A stretch of 9,581 nucleotides of DNA from contig WJLK01000018.1 in NCBI GenBank assembly GCA_014728565.1, positions 1-9,581 on the forward strand, read 5' to 3'. Numbering within the stretch: the first letter of the stretch is position 1; each line of letters starts with the position of its first letter. The notes under the pieces were generated by a model that did no database searches, was not told where the DNA came from, and was given only the letters and a program-made list of their open reading frames with translations. Positions 1-6,179 of this stretch are shown piece by piece. This DNA is from Candidatus Pacearchaeota archaeon (GTDB lineage Archaea > Nanobdellota > Nanobdellia > Pacearchaeales > GW2011-AR1). A program made the translations under genes and the position numbers.

Positions 1-1433
1 AGGCAAATAGTTTCGAAAATGTTAATAAATATTTTCATAAAAATATATCAAAGCAGAATTATGAAAATTTTAAATCATTGGAGCTATATGATTCCATATG
101 TAATGCTTATTCACTAATAGAAAAAAAATACGTAAAAATTCCATTTAAATTAATTCACTCGATTAGCGGAACTACGGGTCTTAGTTCAGGCAATACACTT
201 GAAGAAGCAATATCTCAAGGCTCATTTGAAATCTTTGAAAGACATGCTGCAAATAAGATAATTACTGAGAGGATAACATGTCCAACAGTAAACCAAGAAA
301 CAATTGAAGATCCTACTGTAATAAAATATATTGAAATGTTCAAATCGTTAAATATTGAACCTATTATCAAGGATTTAACATTTGGTAACAAAATACCTGT
401 AGTTGCAGTATTATTTATTAACCATAATCTAAATAAAGACAAAAACAAACTAAAACATGATGAATATTACTATGTAGTTAAATTTGGTTCACATCTTAAT
501 TTAAACGAAGCAATCCTTAGATGTTTTACAGAACATCTGCAAGGTTTAAATACAGATGAACTTGTTGACAGAAAATATTCAGATGTTTTGTATTATTCAT
601 GGACAAAAGTACTTGGTAAAAAATATAAAGGTATGGAGGACGACCTGAGATTTTTTATTAGATTTTACGATAGCAATTCGGATTTATCATTTCTTGAAAA
701 CGGAAAAAAGATATCTTTTGATAAATTAACAAGCTACGAATTTAATGATTGTTTAGATGAAACAAAACAAATTACAAGAATTTGTAAAAATAATAATTGG
801 GAATTTCTTGTAATGGATTATACAAATAATGTTATACAATTCCCAACAGTTTGTGTGATAATTCCTCCACTCTCAACGGATCATGATAATTTTACTTTTA
901 AATGTTTAACAATAGATGACCCAATTGAAAGATTCAATTATTATTACGGGATAAAGGATTTACATTACTATCTTAGAAATCTAAATTGGGTAAATGAAAA
1001 GGAAAAAATTAAAGCACTTATCAACAATCTTGAAGATTATCTTTCCAGATTTTTCATCTATTATCAATTTAGATTAATAAGAGAAGTTTCCTATTTTCAC
1101 TTAATAGACATCTATCATATATTGCCATTCTTATATCTTTCAATAAAAGATTTGGAAACGGCTAAGAAATACTTCCAAGTTTTAGTTGATTTGGACAACT
1201 TTTTCCCAGAGATTTCATCTCCTTTTTCAAAATCGACCAATCTTATAAAACAAAACCCGTCATTCTATAAAACTTATATTGATCTGATTGATGAAAGCAT
1301 AAGAGAAAATAAACCTTTAAACTTCAAATTAGAAACCAATCCGTTTATTCCAGAGAATGGTCTGGATAATGAAATAGAGAATATGTATTTCTTGCTTTTA
1401 AATCGAATTAATGAAAGTTTCAAAAAAACCTAA
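1..1433 (+). CDS. YcaO-family ATP-dependent peptide backbone modifier, 5'-partial at window edge
   Basis: YcaO proteins use ATP to activate peptide backbone amides, forming azolines, thioamides or related groups. Numbered from the TTG at 78, the YcaO core shows GLSSGNTLEEAI (34-45) running into a helix with E51 and E54 followed by R55, then FGSHLNLNEAI (136-146) with TEHLQG at 151-156; these glutamates match the family's Mg-ATP-binding positions. Residues about 320-390 form a helical, TPR-like tail resembling the C-terminal domain of E. coli YcaO, and there is no PxPxP end of the azoline-forming type. The TTG at 78 is unlikely to be the true start: the same frame is open back to base 3 with about 25 plausible residues, so the gene begins outside the window. 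It lies upstream, on the same strand, of a GNAT enzyme and a Cys-rich small peptide gene, which is its proposed substrate. Family call firm; substrate inferred. Confidence 0.9.
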   Translation, partial: ANSFENVNKYFHKNISKQNYENFKSLELYDSICNAYSLIEKKYVKIPFKLIHSISGTTGLSSGNTLEEAISQGSFEIFERHAANKIITERITCPTVNQETIEDPTVIKYIEMFKSLNIEPIIKDLTFGNKIPVVAVLFINHNLNKDKNKLKHDEYYYVVKFGSHLNLNEAILRCFTEHLQGLNTDELVDRKYSDVLYYSWTKVLGKKYKGMEDDLRFFIRFYDSNSDLSFLENGKKISFDKLTSYEFNDCLDETKQITRICKNNNWEFLVMDYTNNVIQFPTVCVIIPPLSTDHDNFTFKCLTIDDPIERFNYYYGIKDLHYYLRNLNWVNEKEKIKALINNLEDYLSRFFIYYQFRLIREVSYFHLIDIYHILPFLYLSIKDLETAKKYFQVLVDLDNFFPEISSPFSKSTNLIKQNPSFYKTYIDLIDESIRENKPLNFKLETNPFIPENGLDNEIENMYFLLLNRINESFKKT

Positions 1434-1484
1434 ATAAATTTTAGCAATATTTTTATTTTATCAAATTCATGTGTATAGTATAAA

Positions 1485-2099
1485 ATGAATGAGATTGAAA
1501 ACATAAATATTAGAGAATTTCAAAAAAAAGACCTTGGGCAAGTAGTGGATATCTGCGTATATGCTTTTTATAAAAAGTTTCATAAAACGCTTAATTTAAA
1601 AAAAGAAGATTTGGCTAATTTTTTAATCGATCTTGGTATTGTTCCTTCGTTTTCCCAACCTGGTTATTTTATTGCTGAAATAGATGATAAAATAATTGGA
1701 GTTTTGATATTGTCCTGGAAAAGACAAAAACTTACAAAAACAAGGATTGATTATTTTTCTTTATTTTCTAAATATGGGTGGAAAAATGTCATCGATACAA
1801 TGATTGGTTTAATAGCTTTAGACATCAAACCAAAAAAGGAAATCTGCATTTTTAAGAGTATGGCAATAATTCCTGATATGCAAAAGAGGGGATTTGCTGC
1901 AAAATTAGCAAAATATGGAATAGAATATGCTAAAAAAGAAGGTTTTAAAAAAATCGCTTTAAGAATAGCTTCATCTAACACAAAAGCAATTAATCATATT
2001 GAGAGACTAAATTTTAGAATTAAAAAAGAAGAGAAAATATACTATTCTAAAATATTTTTTGGAATTGAAAAATGGCATTATTATGAGTTACTTCTATGA
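1485..2099 (+). CDS. GNAT-family N-acetyltransferase
   Basis: A 204-residue GNAT-fold acyltransferase, which would move an acetyl group from acetyl-CoA to an amine. The N-terminal strand and helix (NINIREFQKKDLGQVVDI) are typical. The acetyl-CoA-binding motif A follows the strand FKSMAIIP (123-130) as QKRGFA (133-138, the family's Q/R-x-x-G-x-G/A), and the next segment ends in SSNTKAINHIERLNF, the usual motif B. Length is somewhat above a minimal GNAT because of an insert at about 80-110. The ATG at 1485 lies 51 bases after the YcaO stop with no clear ribosome site, so expression may be leaderless or follow YcaO read-through. Its position between YcaO and the small peptide gene suggests peptide N-acetylation (alpha amine or lysine) or self-protection, but this is inference; GNATs act on very diverse substrates. 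Confidence 0.87.
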   Translation: MNEIENINIREFQKKDLGQVVDICVYAFYKKFHKTLNLKKEDLANFLIDLGIVPSFSQPGYFIAEIDDKIIGVLILSWKRQKLTKTRIDYFSLFSKYGWKNVIDTMIGLIALDIKPKKEICIFKSMAIIPDMQKRGFAAKLAKYGIEYAKKEGFKKIALRIASSNTKAINHIERLNFRIKKEEKIYYSKIFFGIEKWHYYELLL

Positions 2100-2116
2100 A
2101 ATAAAAATAGGAAATC

Positions 2117-2124
2117 TTTATATA
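2117..2124 (+). promoter_or_regulatory. Archaeal TATA box for the small peptide gene
   Basis: TTTATATA, preceded by a purine-rich stretch (GGAAATC) that could serve as the BRE. It lies 45 bases before the ATG at 2162 and predicts a transcript starting near 2147, just ahead of the ribosome site AAGGTGAT at 2148-2155. A private promoter suits a precursor peptide made in excess over its modifying enzymes. Confidence 0.6.
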
Positions 2125-2161
2125 TTGTACAGCATATATAACTCACAAAGGTGATAAATTA

Positions 2162-2275
2162 ATGGCGATAGCACATTCAGGCGCAGGTGCCAGTTGTTGC
2201 AGTACACTAGCACCATTCAATGCAGCACATAAAATAATTAAAACAAAAATCAAAAAATCCAAGAAAAATAAATAA
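2162..2275 (+). CDS. Candidate RiPP precursor peptide, 37 aa, Cys-Cys head and Lys-rich tail
   Basis: The reading frame begins MAIAHSGAGASCCSTLAP, continues FNAAHK, and ends in a tail (residues 24-37) with eight lysines of fourteen residues. The ATG is supported by AAGGTGAT seven bases upstream and by a TATA box; the frame closes upstream at a TAG with no other start between. Residues 6-15 are all Ser, Gly, Ala, Cys or Thr with adjacent cysteines C12 and C13, a typical target composition for YcaO cyclisation or thioamidation. Codons in the head (GCG, GGC, GCC, TGC) are more GC-rich than the surroundings, which argues for a selected coding sequence. There is no conventional N-terminal leader, so the basic tail may act as a follower that recruits enzymes. 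I recognise no known family. Precursor status is inferred from size, composition, expression signals and the YcaO, radical SAM and methyltransferase neighbours. Alternatives are an unmodified small basic protein or bacteriocin. Confidence 0.72.
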   Translation: MAIAHSGAGASCCSTLAPFNAAHKIIKTKIKKSKKNK

Positions 2276-2280
2276 CTATA

Positions 2281-2293
2281 TTCTCTCTTTTTT
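2281..2293 (+). terminator. Pyrimidine-tract terminator after the small peptide gene
   Basis: TTCTCTCTTTTTT directly follows the peptide stop. Archaeal RNA polymerase commonly terminates at such U-rich tracts without a hairpin. It would also isolate the peptide transcript from the converging DUF2085 gene. Confidence 0.45.
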
Positions 2294-2308
2294 ATATTTA
2301 AAGATTTT

Positions 2309-2770
2309 TTACTTTTTTAAATGATAATGTTTTAATCCATGGTATCTCCTTATCATATGAAAGATTATTTCGTATATTGCAAAAGTTACAATTTTGAAGA
2401 CCATATTTGTAGGTAGTACTAATAGATATATTATTATCCCTGTACCAAATAAATACCCTGTAAGAAATCGAATGTTATTATTGCCTTTTCTGAACCCTAA
2501 TTTTGTAGTAGACCAATCAATAATAGCTGGAAATACAAAAAGCCATGAGATTACAAATATCAACATAAAGTTATCTACATAAATAAAACCCAACCAGAAC
2601 GGTGATGTGATAATTAAACTGATTAGAATACCTATCCATTGTCCAAAGCATCTTGCACAAGGGCGTAACCTTTTACCAAATATTTCTATTTTAATATAAT
2701 GATTTGGATTATGTTCAATGGTTTCTTTTATTATTTCGCCAACAGTTTGTTCTTCATTTTCATTGCCCAT
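2309..2770 (-). CDS. DUF2085 family membrane protein
   Basis: DUF2085 proteins are small integral membrane proteins of unknown function. This one matches the family layout: a hydrophilic N-terminus, the signature PCARCFGQWIG (residues 37-47, with C38 and C41 as CxRC), a first membrane segment about 44-62, a second about 68-84 ending in the conserved D85, then NNNIRFLTGYLFG (98-109) as in the family's S/N-R-x-x-TG motif, and further membrane segments about 107-120 and 123-139. The ATG at 2770 is preferred; an in-frame TTG at 2776 would add two residues. It is transcribed towards the small peptide gene and shares a divergent promoter region with the radical SAM gene. The conserved cysteine pair could bind metal or take part in thiol chemistry, but no function is known. 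A role in handling the modified peptide at the membrane is only a suggestion. Confidence 0.83.
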   Translation of the reverse strand: MGNENEEQTVGEIIKETIEHNPNHYIKIEIFGKRLRPCARCFGQWIGILISLIITSPFWLGFIYVDNFMLIFVISWLFVFPAIIDWSTTKLGFRKGNNNIRFLTGYLFGTGIIIYLLVLPTNMVFKIVTFAIYEIIFHMIRRYHGLKHYHLKK

Positions 2771-2835
2771 TTTCAAGTATTAATGAACTATCATCTCAGT
2801 ATTATATTTTTTTAAAAAATACGCCTTATTTCGTA

Positions 2836-2845
2836 AAATATATAT
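2836..2845 (+). promoter_or_regulatory. TATA-like box for the radical SAM gene
   Basis: AAAATATATA ends 25 bases before the ATG at 2871. The predicted start site falls within a few bases of the ATG and no ribosome site is visible, so the transcript is likely leaderless or nearly so. Confidence 0.42.
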
Positions 2846-2870
2846 CTGTATATTTCATAGCAAATTTTCA

Positions 2871-4178
2871 ATGAAAATAATGCTTACTTATCCTAGTTTT
2901 TCCCTACTTAATCCAAAAAAAGGTTCACCATTAGGACTAGCAGCATTAGGTGCATGTCTCGAAGAATCAGGACATAAAGTGAAAATAATAGATCCATCTG
3001 TTGAAAGATATAATTTTAAAACCTTAATAAATAAAATCAAAGAGTTTGATCCTGATGTTTTAGGAGTTAATGTTCTTACAGTACTTGTATATGATGCATA
3101 TCGTATTGTTAGAGTTATAAAAAAAATAAATCCAAATTGTTTAACAGTTTTTGGTGGCCCACATCCAACAATTCTGCCTGAAGATGTTTTAAAAGAATGT
3201 TTTGAATTGGATGTAGTAGTACGCGGTGAAGGAGAAATAACGTTTGATGAACTTGTTAATAATTATGAAAAAAATATTGATTTTTCAAAGATTAGAGGAA
3301 TCTCTTATCGCAACAATGATAAAATAATCCATAATCCTAATCGTCCTTTGATTGATGACCTAGATATCCTTCCATTTCCTGCATATCATCTTCTCCCTTT
3401 AGAAAAATATAAACTTAAAAGAACTACAACAACAGGAATTGAAGGATATGGTACATATATATTTACAAGCAGAGGATGCCCATATAATTGTAATTTTTGT
3501 AGCTGTAGAACACTATGGGGCAAGCAATGGAGAACAAGAAGCCCTGAAAAAATATTGGAAGAAGTGAAAATACTCAAAGAACGATATAATTTTAATCTAA
3601 TTGAATTTTCTGACGATACTTTTACAATAAGTAAAAAAAGAACTGAAAAAATTTGCAATTTGATAAGAAAAGAAAATATGGATATTAACTGGTCTTGTTC
3701 AACTCGTGTAGAAATGATTAACAAAGAACTAGTGACTATGCTGAAAAACTCTAACTGTTATCTTATTGCTTATAGTATCGAATCTGCGCAACAGCAGTCT
3801 ATAGATTTTCTTTGTAAGGGTTTTACAGTGCAACAAATAATAGATGCTACAAAAACTGTAAAAAAATCAGGTTTACAGGCTATGACTAATATAATAATAG
3901 GAATCCCTGGAGAGACGAAAGGACATATAAATAATACGATTAGATTTGCAGAAAAACTCGATTTTGATTTTGTATATTCAAATATATTGACTCCTTTACC
4001 CGGAACAAAACTTTTAGAATATGCTGAAAAAAATGATATGCTTATAACAAGAGACTGGTCAAAGTATACCACTACTCACCCAGTAATGAAAATACCTGGA
4101 ATTAGGTCTTTTGAACTTAAAGGATTTTTAATAAAGGCCAATATGAAATTTATGCTTAGTAAAAACATATTTTTTTAA
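2871..4178 (+). CDS. B12-binding-domain radical SAM enzyme (class B methyltransferase-like)
   Basis: This is a cobalamin-dependent radical SAM protein of 435 residues. The N-terminal Rossmann-type B12-binding domain (about 1-130) starts KIMLTYPSF and includes GLAALGACLEESGHKVKIIDP, FGGPHPTILP (94-103) and VVVRGEGEITFDEL. The radical SAM barrel follows, with the 4Fe-4S ligands C203, C207 and C210 in SRGCPYNCNFC, then EFSDDTF, a SIES strand and IIIGIPGET, all usual in this class. The DxHxxG cobalamin ligand motif is not seen, which is common in class B enzymes. Members methylate unactivated carbons or phosphinates or build rings; several act on RiPPs such as bottromycin and polytheonamide, while others make tetrapyrroles or lipids. 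Next to YcaO and the Cys-rich small peptide, C-methylation of that peptide is a reasonable hypothesis. The family is certain, the substrate is not. Confidence 0.92.
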   Translation: MKIMLTYPSFSLLNPKKGSPLGLAALGACLEESGHKVKIIDPSVERYNFKTLINKIKEFDPDVLGVNVLTVLVYDAYRIVRVIKKINPNCLTVFGGPHPTILPEDVLKECFELDVVVRGEGEITFDELVNNYEKNIDFSKIRGISYRNNDKIIHNPNRPLIDDLDILPFPAYHLLPLEKYKLKRTTTTGIEGYGTYIFTSRGCPYNCNFCSCRTLWGKQWRTRSPEKILEEVKILKERYNFNLIEFSDDTFTISKKRTEKICNLIRKENMDINWSCSTRVEMINKELVTMLKNSNCYLIAYSIESAQQQSIDFLCKGFTVQQIIDATKTVKKSGLQAMTNIIIGIPGETKGHINNTIRFAEKLDFDFVYSNILTPLPGTKLLEYAEKNDMLITRDWSKYTTTHPVMKIPGIRSFELKGFLIKANMKFMLSKNIFF

Positions 4179-4197
4179 AAACTCATCAGTTATTTTT

Positions 4198-4911
4198 TTA
4201 CCATATGCCTGGGATAAGACGATACTTTACATAATTACTATATTCTTGATATCCTGTTAATTCTTTTTTTAGGGTTTTATCTTCTAGATAAGTTCTAATT
4301 ATCAACATACATATAATAAAAAAAGCAGGGATTAATCCATATATGGAACCAAGTGCAAGAGAGCTACCTGTGGTTAGGATTATTCCTGAAAAATTTCCAG
4401 GATGCCTGATGTATCTATAAGGCCCATCTTTTATAACATGATGGTTTCTGTCTGATTGTATCCTTACTAATCTTGAATAAAATTTGTTAACCATCATAGC
4501 TCGTGTAACAATCACTGATGATGCAATAAGGAGAAAATATCCAATTATATACAAATAATATGTAAATTGTCCAGTTGTCCATTGAAAACGACCTGTGTCT
4601 AATGTTGCAGTAATTATCAATATACAGTAAGTTGGTATGTATATTGATTGAAGCAATTTATCCCATTTTTTTACACCTGGGCCCGGTTTTTCTCTTTCTT
4701 TTAGAAGTGACGTATTGTTGGTAAATAAAATTAACTGGATAACAAAAACTATTATCAGATATATTACAAATAACCAACCTTGCCAATAAGACGTATTACC
4801 TGCGATTAGTAGAATAACTATTAAAATTATGAAATGAAAAAGAATGCTTACTGTTATCTTTTTTATGTATTTTCCTCTTTCTTTTTCTTTATTTTTTATT
4901 TCTTCCGACAT
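4198..4911 (-). CDS. Isoprenylcysteine carboxyl methyltransferase-like membrane protein (ICMT/PEMT superfamily)
   Basis: A 237-residue integral membrane methyltransferase. Membrane segments are visible at about 19-38, 43-63, 90-102, 116-138 and 175-205. The cytosolic SAM-binding signature is intact: GPYRYIRHPGNFSG (163-176) with H170, then RTYLE (206-210) ending in the conserved Glu, then the YQEYSNYVKYRLIPG ending. In this superfamily eukaryotic ICMT methylates C-terminal prenylcysteine, and bacterial and archaeal relatives methylate lipids or unknown carboxyls. The gene converges on the radical SAM gene with only 19 bases between stops and has no good ribosome site. If it belongs to the peptide locus it could esterify a carboxyl or methylate a Cys of the product at the membrane. 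An unrelated lipid role is equally possible. Confidence 0.85.
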   Translation of the reverse strand: MSEEIKNKEKERGKYIKKITVSILFHFIILIVILLIAGNTSYWQGWLFVIYLIIVFVIQLILFTNNTSLLKEREKPGPGVKKWDKLLQSIYIPTYCILIITATLDTGRFQWTTGQFTYYLYIIGYFLLIASSVIVTRAMMVNKFYSRLVRIQSDRNHHVIKDGPYRYIRHPGNFSGIILTTGSSLALGSIYGLIPAFFIICMLIIRTYLEDKTLKKELTGYQEYSNYVKYRLIPGIW

Positions 4912-5002
4912 TTATCAAAAAGGAATATGATAAAATCTCTTTTAATATTTAGCATTTTTAAGAAAATACTAATAGAGAAGTTTCAATAACCCCCCATAGT
5001 TG

Positions 5003-5010
5003 TTTATAAA
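5003..5010 (+). promoter_or_regulatory. TATA box of the three-gene operon
   Basis: TTTATAAA lies 40 bases before the ATG at 5043, predicting a start site near 5030 and a very short leader containing GGGTTGAT as the ribosome site. No comparable box lies before the next two genes, supporting one transcript for all three. Confidence 0.55.
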
Positions 5011-5042
5011 TATAATCAGAGTAAATATATGGGTTGATAATA

Positions 5043-5576
5043 ATGGCTGATGAAATTACTGAGAAAGAAATAGAATATTTGCTATTGCTGCTTTTAACTA
5101 CTTCTAAGAAGAAAAAACTCAGTCATTTACATATTCAAAAACAAATGTTTTTACTTAGAGATGCGTCTAAATCAATTCAACCTTTACTTCGATTTATAAA
5201 ATATTATAGGGGGCCTTATTCCAAAGATATCAAAGAGGCTTTATCGTATCCTATGTATCTGGACGGATATTGGAATTTTGTAAAAAGTAATGATAAATTG
5301 ACTGGAGGTCATATTGAACTAACTGAAAAAGGTAAAATTGAAGGAAAAAAATTAGTTGAAAAAATATTAGATAAAAAAGACAACAAACTGAATCAAATAA
5401 TGGCAGCAATGATTTTACTACATGATCTTTATGATAATTTGTCTGCTGAAGAGTTGTTATACATTATCTATAAATCTCCAAAATTTAAGGAATACACTGA
5501 AAAATCAATTGTTTATGAAGACATCATAAAAAGTGATGCGGGGAAGAAATTAAAAGACAAAATTTTTAAAAATTAA
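5043..5576 (+). CDS. Panacea/YwgA-like (SocA-type) protein, possible antitoxin
   Basis: A 177-residue soluble protein with the layout of the YwgA/Panacea (DUF4065-like) group: an N-terminal helix, LSHLHIQKQMFLL (26-38) in place of the family's K-L-Q-K-L-L-Y-F, then YYRGPYSKDIKEAL (54-67) matching the GPY/F-S-x-x-I motif, and IELTEKGK (91-98) matching the T-x-x-G turn near the end of the domain. The family includes antitoxins that neutralise diverse toxins, as well as phage-associated proteins. I place the start at ATG 5043, not the TTG at 5034, because GGGTTGAT sits in front of it as the ribosome site. It is first in a tight operon, 13 bases ahead of a PIN-like protein, which fits an antitoxin-first order. 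The match is to motifs only, so the family is moderately sure and the function is inferred. Confidence 0.62.
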   Translation: MADEITEKEIEYLLLLLLTTSKKKKLSHLHIQKQMFLLRDASKSIQPLLRFIKYYRGPYSKDIKEALSYPMYLDGYWNFVKSNDKLTGGHIELTEKGKIEGKKLVEKILDKKDNKLNQIMAAMILLHDLYDNLSAEELLYIIYKSPKFKEYTEKSIVYEDIIKSDAGKKLKDKIFKN

Positions 5577-5589
5577 AAATCGTGATAAT

Positions 5590-6177
5590 ATGAAACAGGT
5601 AATCGCTGATTCTACATTTTATATTTTATTTTATAATGATATTTGCGATACCAAAAGTCTATATCATATATTAAAAAAATATGACATGCATATAGGTAAA
5701 AGATTAAAATATGAATTAAGAAACCACATATCTAAAGATTCAAAATTCCTATCTCTGATAAATGATAAAGAGTTAGATGTTGATTTTGGAGAATTATTGA
5801 AAAATTTTTATGAATTTTTATTAATTGAATATCCTGGCTCCGTGAAAGATATTAATGATGGAGAATATGAAGTCATGGGAATATCATATCTTTTTAAACA
5901 AAATGGATCCTTGGATTATCTAATTATTGATGATAAATATGCATATAATTTTGTGATAAACAATTTAAGTTTTATCAAAGAGAACCTCGTAAGAACAATA
6001 GGTTTTCTTAATAACGGATGTAAAAAAGATAAAACTTTAGAAATTAACTTTGTTAGACATATCTTAAAGAGTATAGAAAAATCAATAGACAATGGCAAAA
6101 ATCCTTTATATATCACAAAGGATGTATGGAATAAAGAAATCAAACCAACAATATTGGATTTGATGGAGGAAAACTGA
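5590..6177 (+). CDS. PIN-like domain protein, possible RNase toxin
   Basis: The 195-residue protein follows the PIN pattern. A first strand ends in an acidic residue (KQVIADSTF, D7), E42 lies on the following helix, a helix contains DGEYEVMGISYLF (90-102) like the family's D-x-GE-x-x-A, and a strand ends in LIIDDKYAYNFV (111-122, D114/D115) like the family's L-x-DD-x-x-A-R. PIN proteins usually are Mg-dependent RNases and often VapC-type toxins. It is longer than a VapC (about 130 residues), with an extra helical C-terminus from about 135. Ribosome site CGTGAT precedes the ATG. It sits between a Panacea-like gene and an unrecognised gene that begins two bases after its stop, with GGAGG inside its own end. 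The acidic residues appear complete, so catalysis is plausible. Toxin status is inference from context. Confidence 0.6.
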   Translation: MKQVIADSTFYILFYNDICDTKSLYHILKKYDMHIGKRLKYELRNHISKDSKFLSLINDKELDVDFGELLKNFYEFLLIEYPGSVKDINDGEYEVMGISYLFKQNGSLDYLIIDDKYAYNFVINNLSFIKENLVRTIGFLNNGCKKDKTLEINFVRHILKSIEKSIDNGKNPLYITKDVWNKEIKPTILDLMEEN

Positions 6178-6179
6178 AA

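Noticed and set aside
1..1433. YcaO as the thioamide-forming enzyme for methyl-coenzyme M reductase
   Set aside because: Methanogens have such a YcaO, usually with TfuA. This protein has an E. coli YcaO-like helical tail, no TfuA in view and RiPP-like neighbours. It cannot be excluded without the missing N-terminus, but the context favours another role.
3386..4072. Antisense frames of 100-112 codons inside the radical SAM gene
   Set aside because: They lie wholly within a well-supported gene on the other strand and their translations have no motif or ribosome site. The same holds for the antisense frames at 215-448, 1751-1981, 5916-6203 and 8423-8923, and the plus-strand frame inside DUF2085 at 2394-2582.
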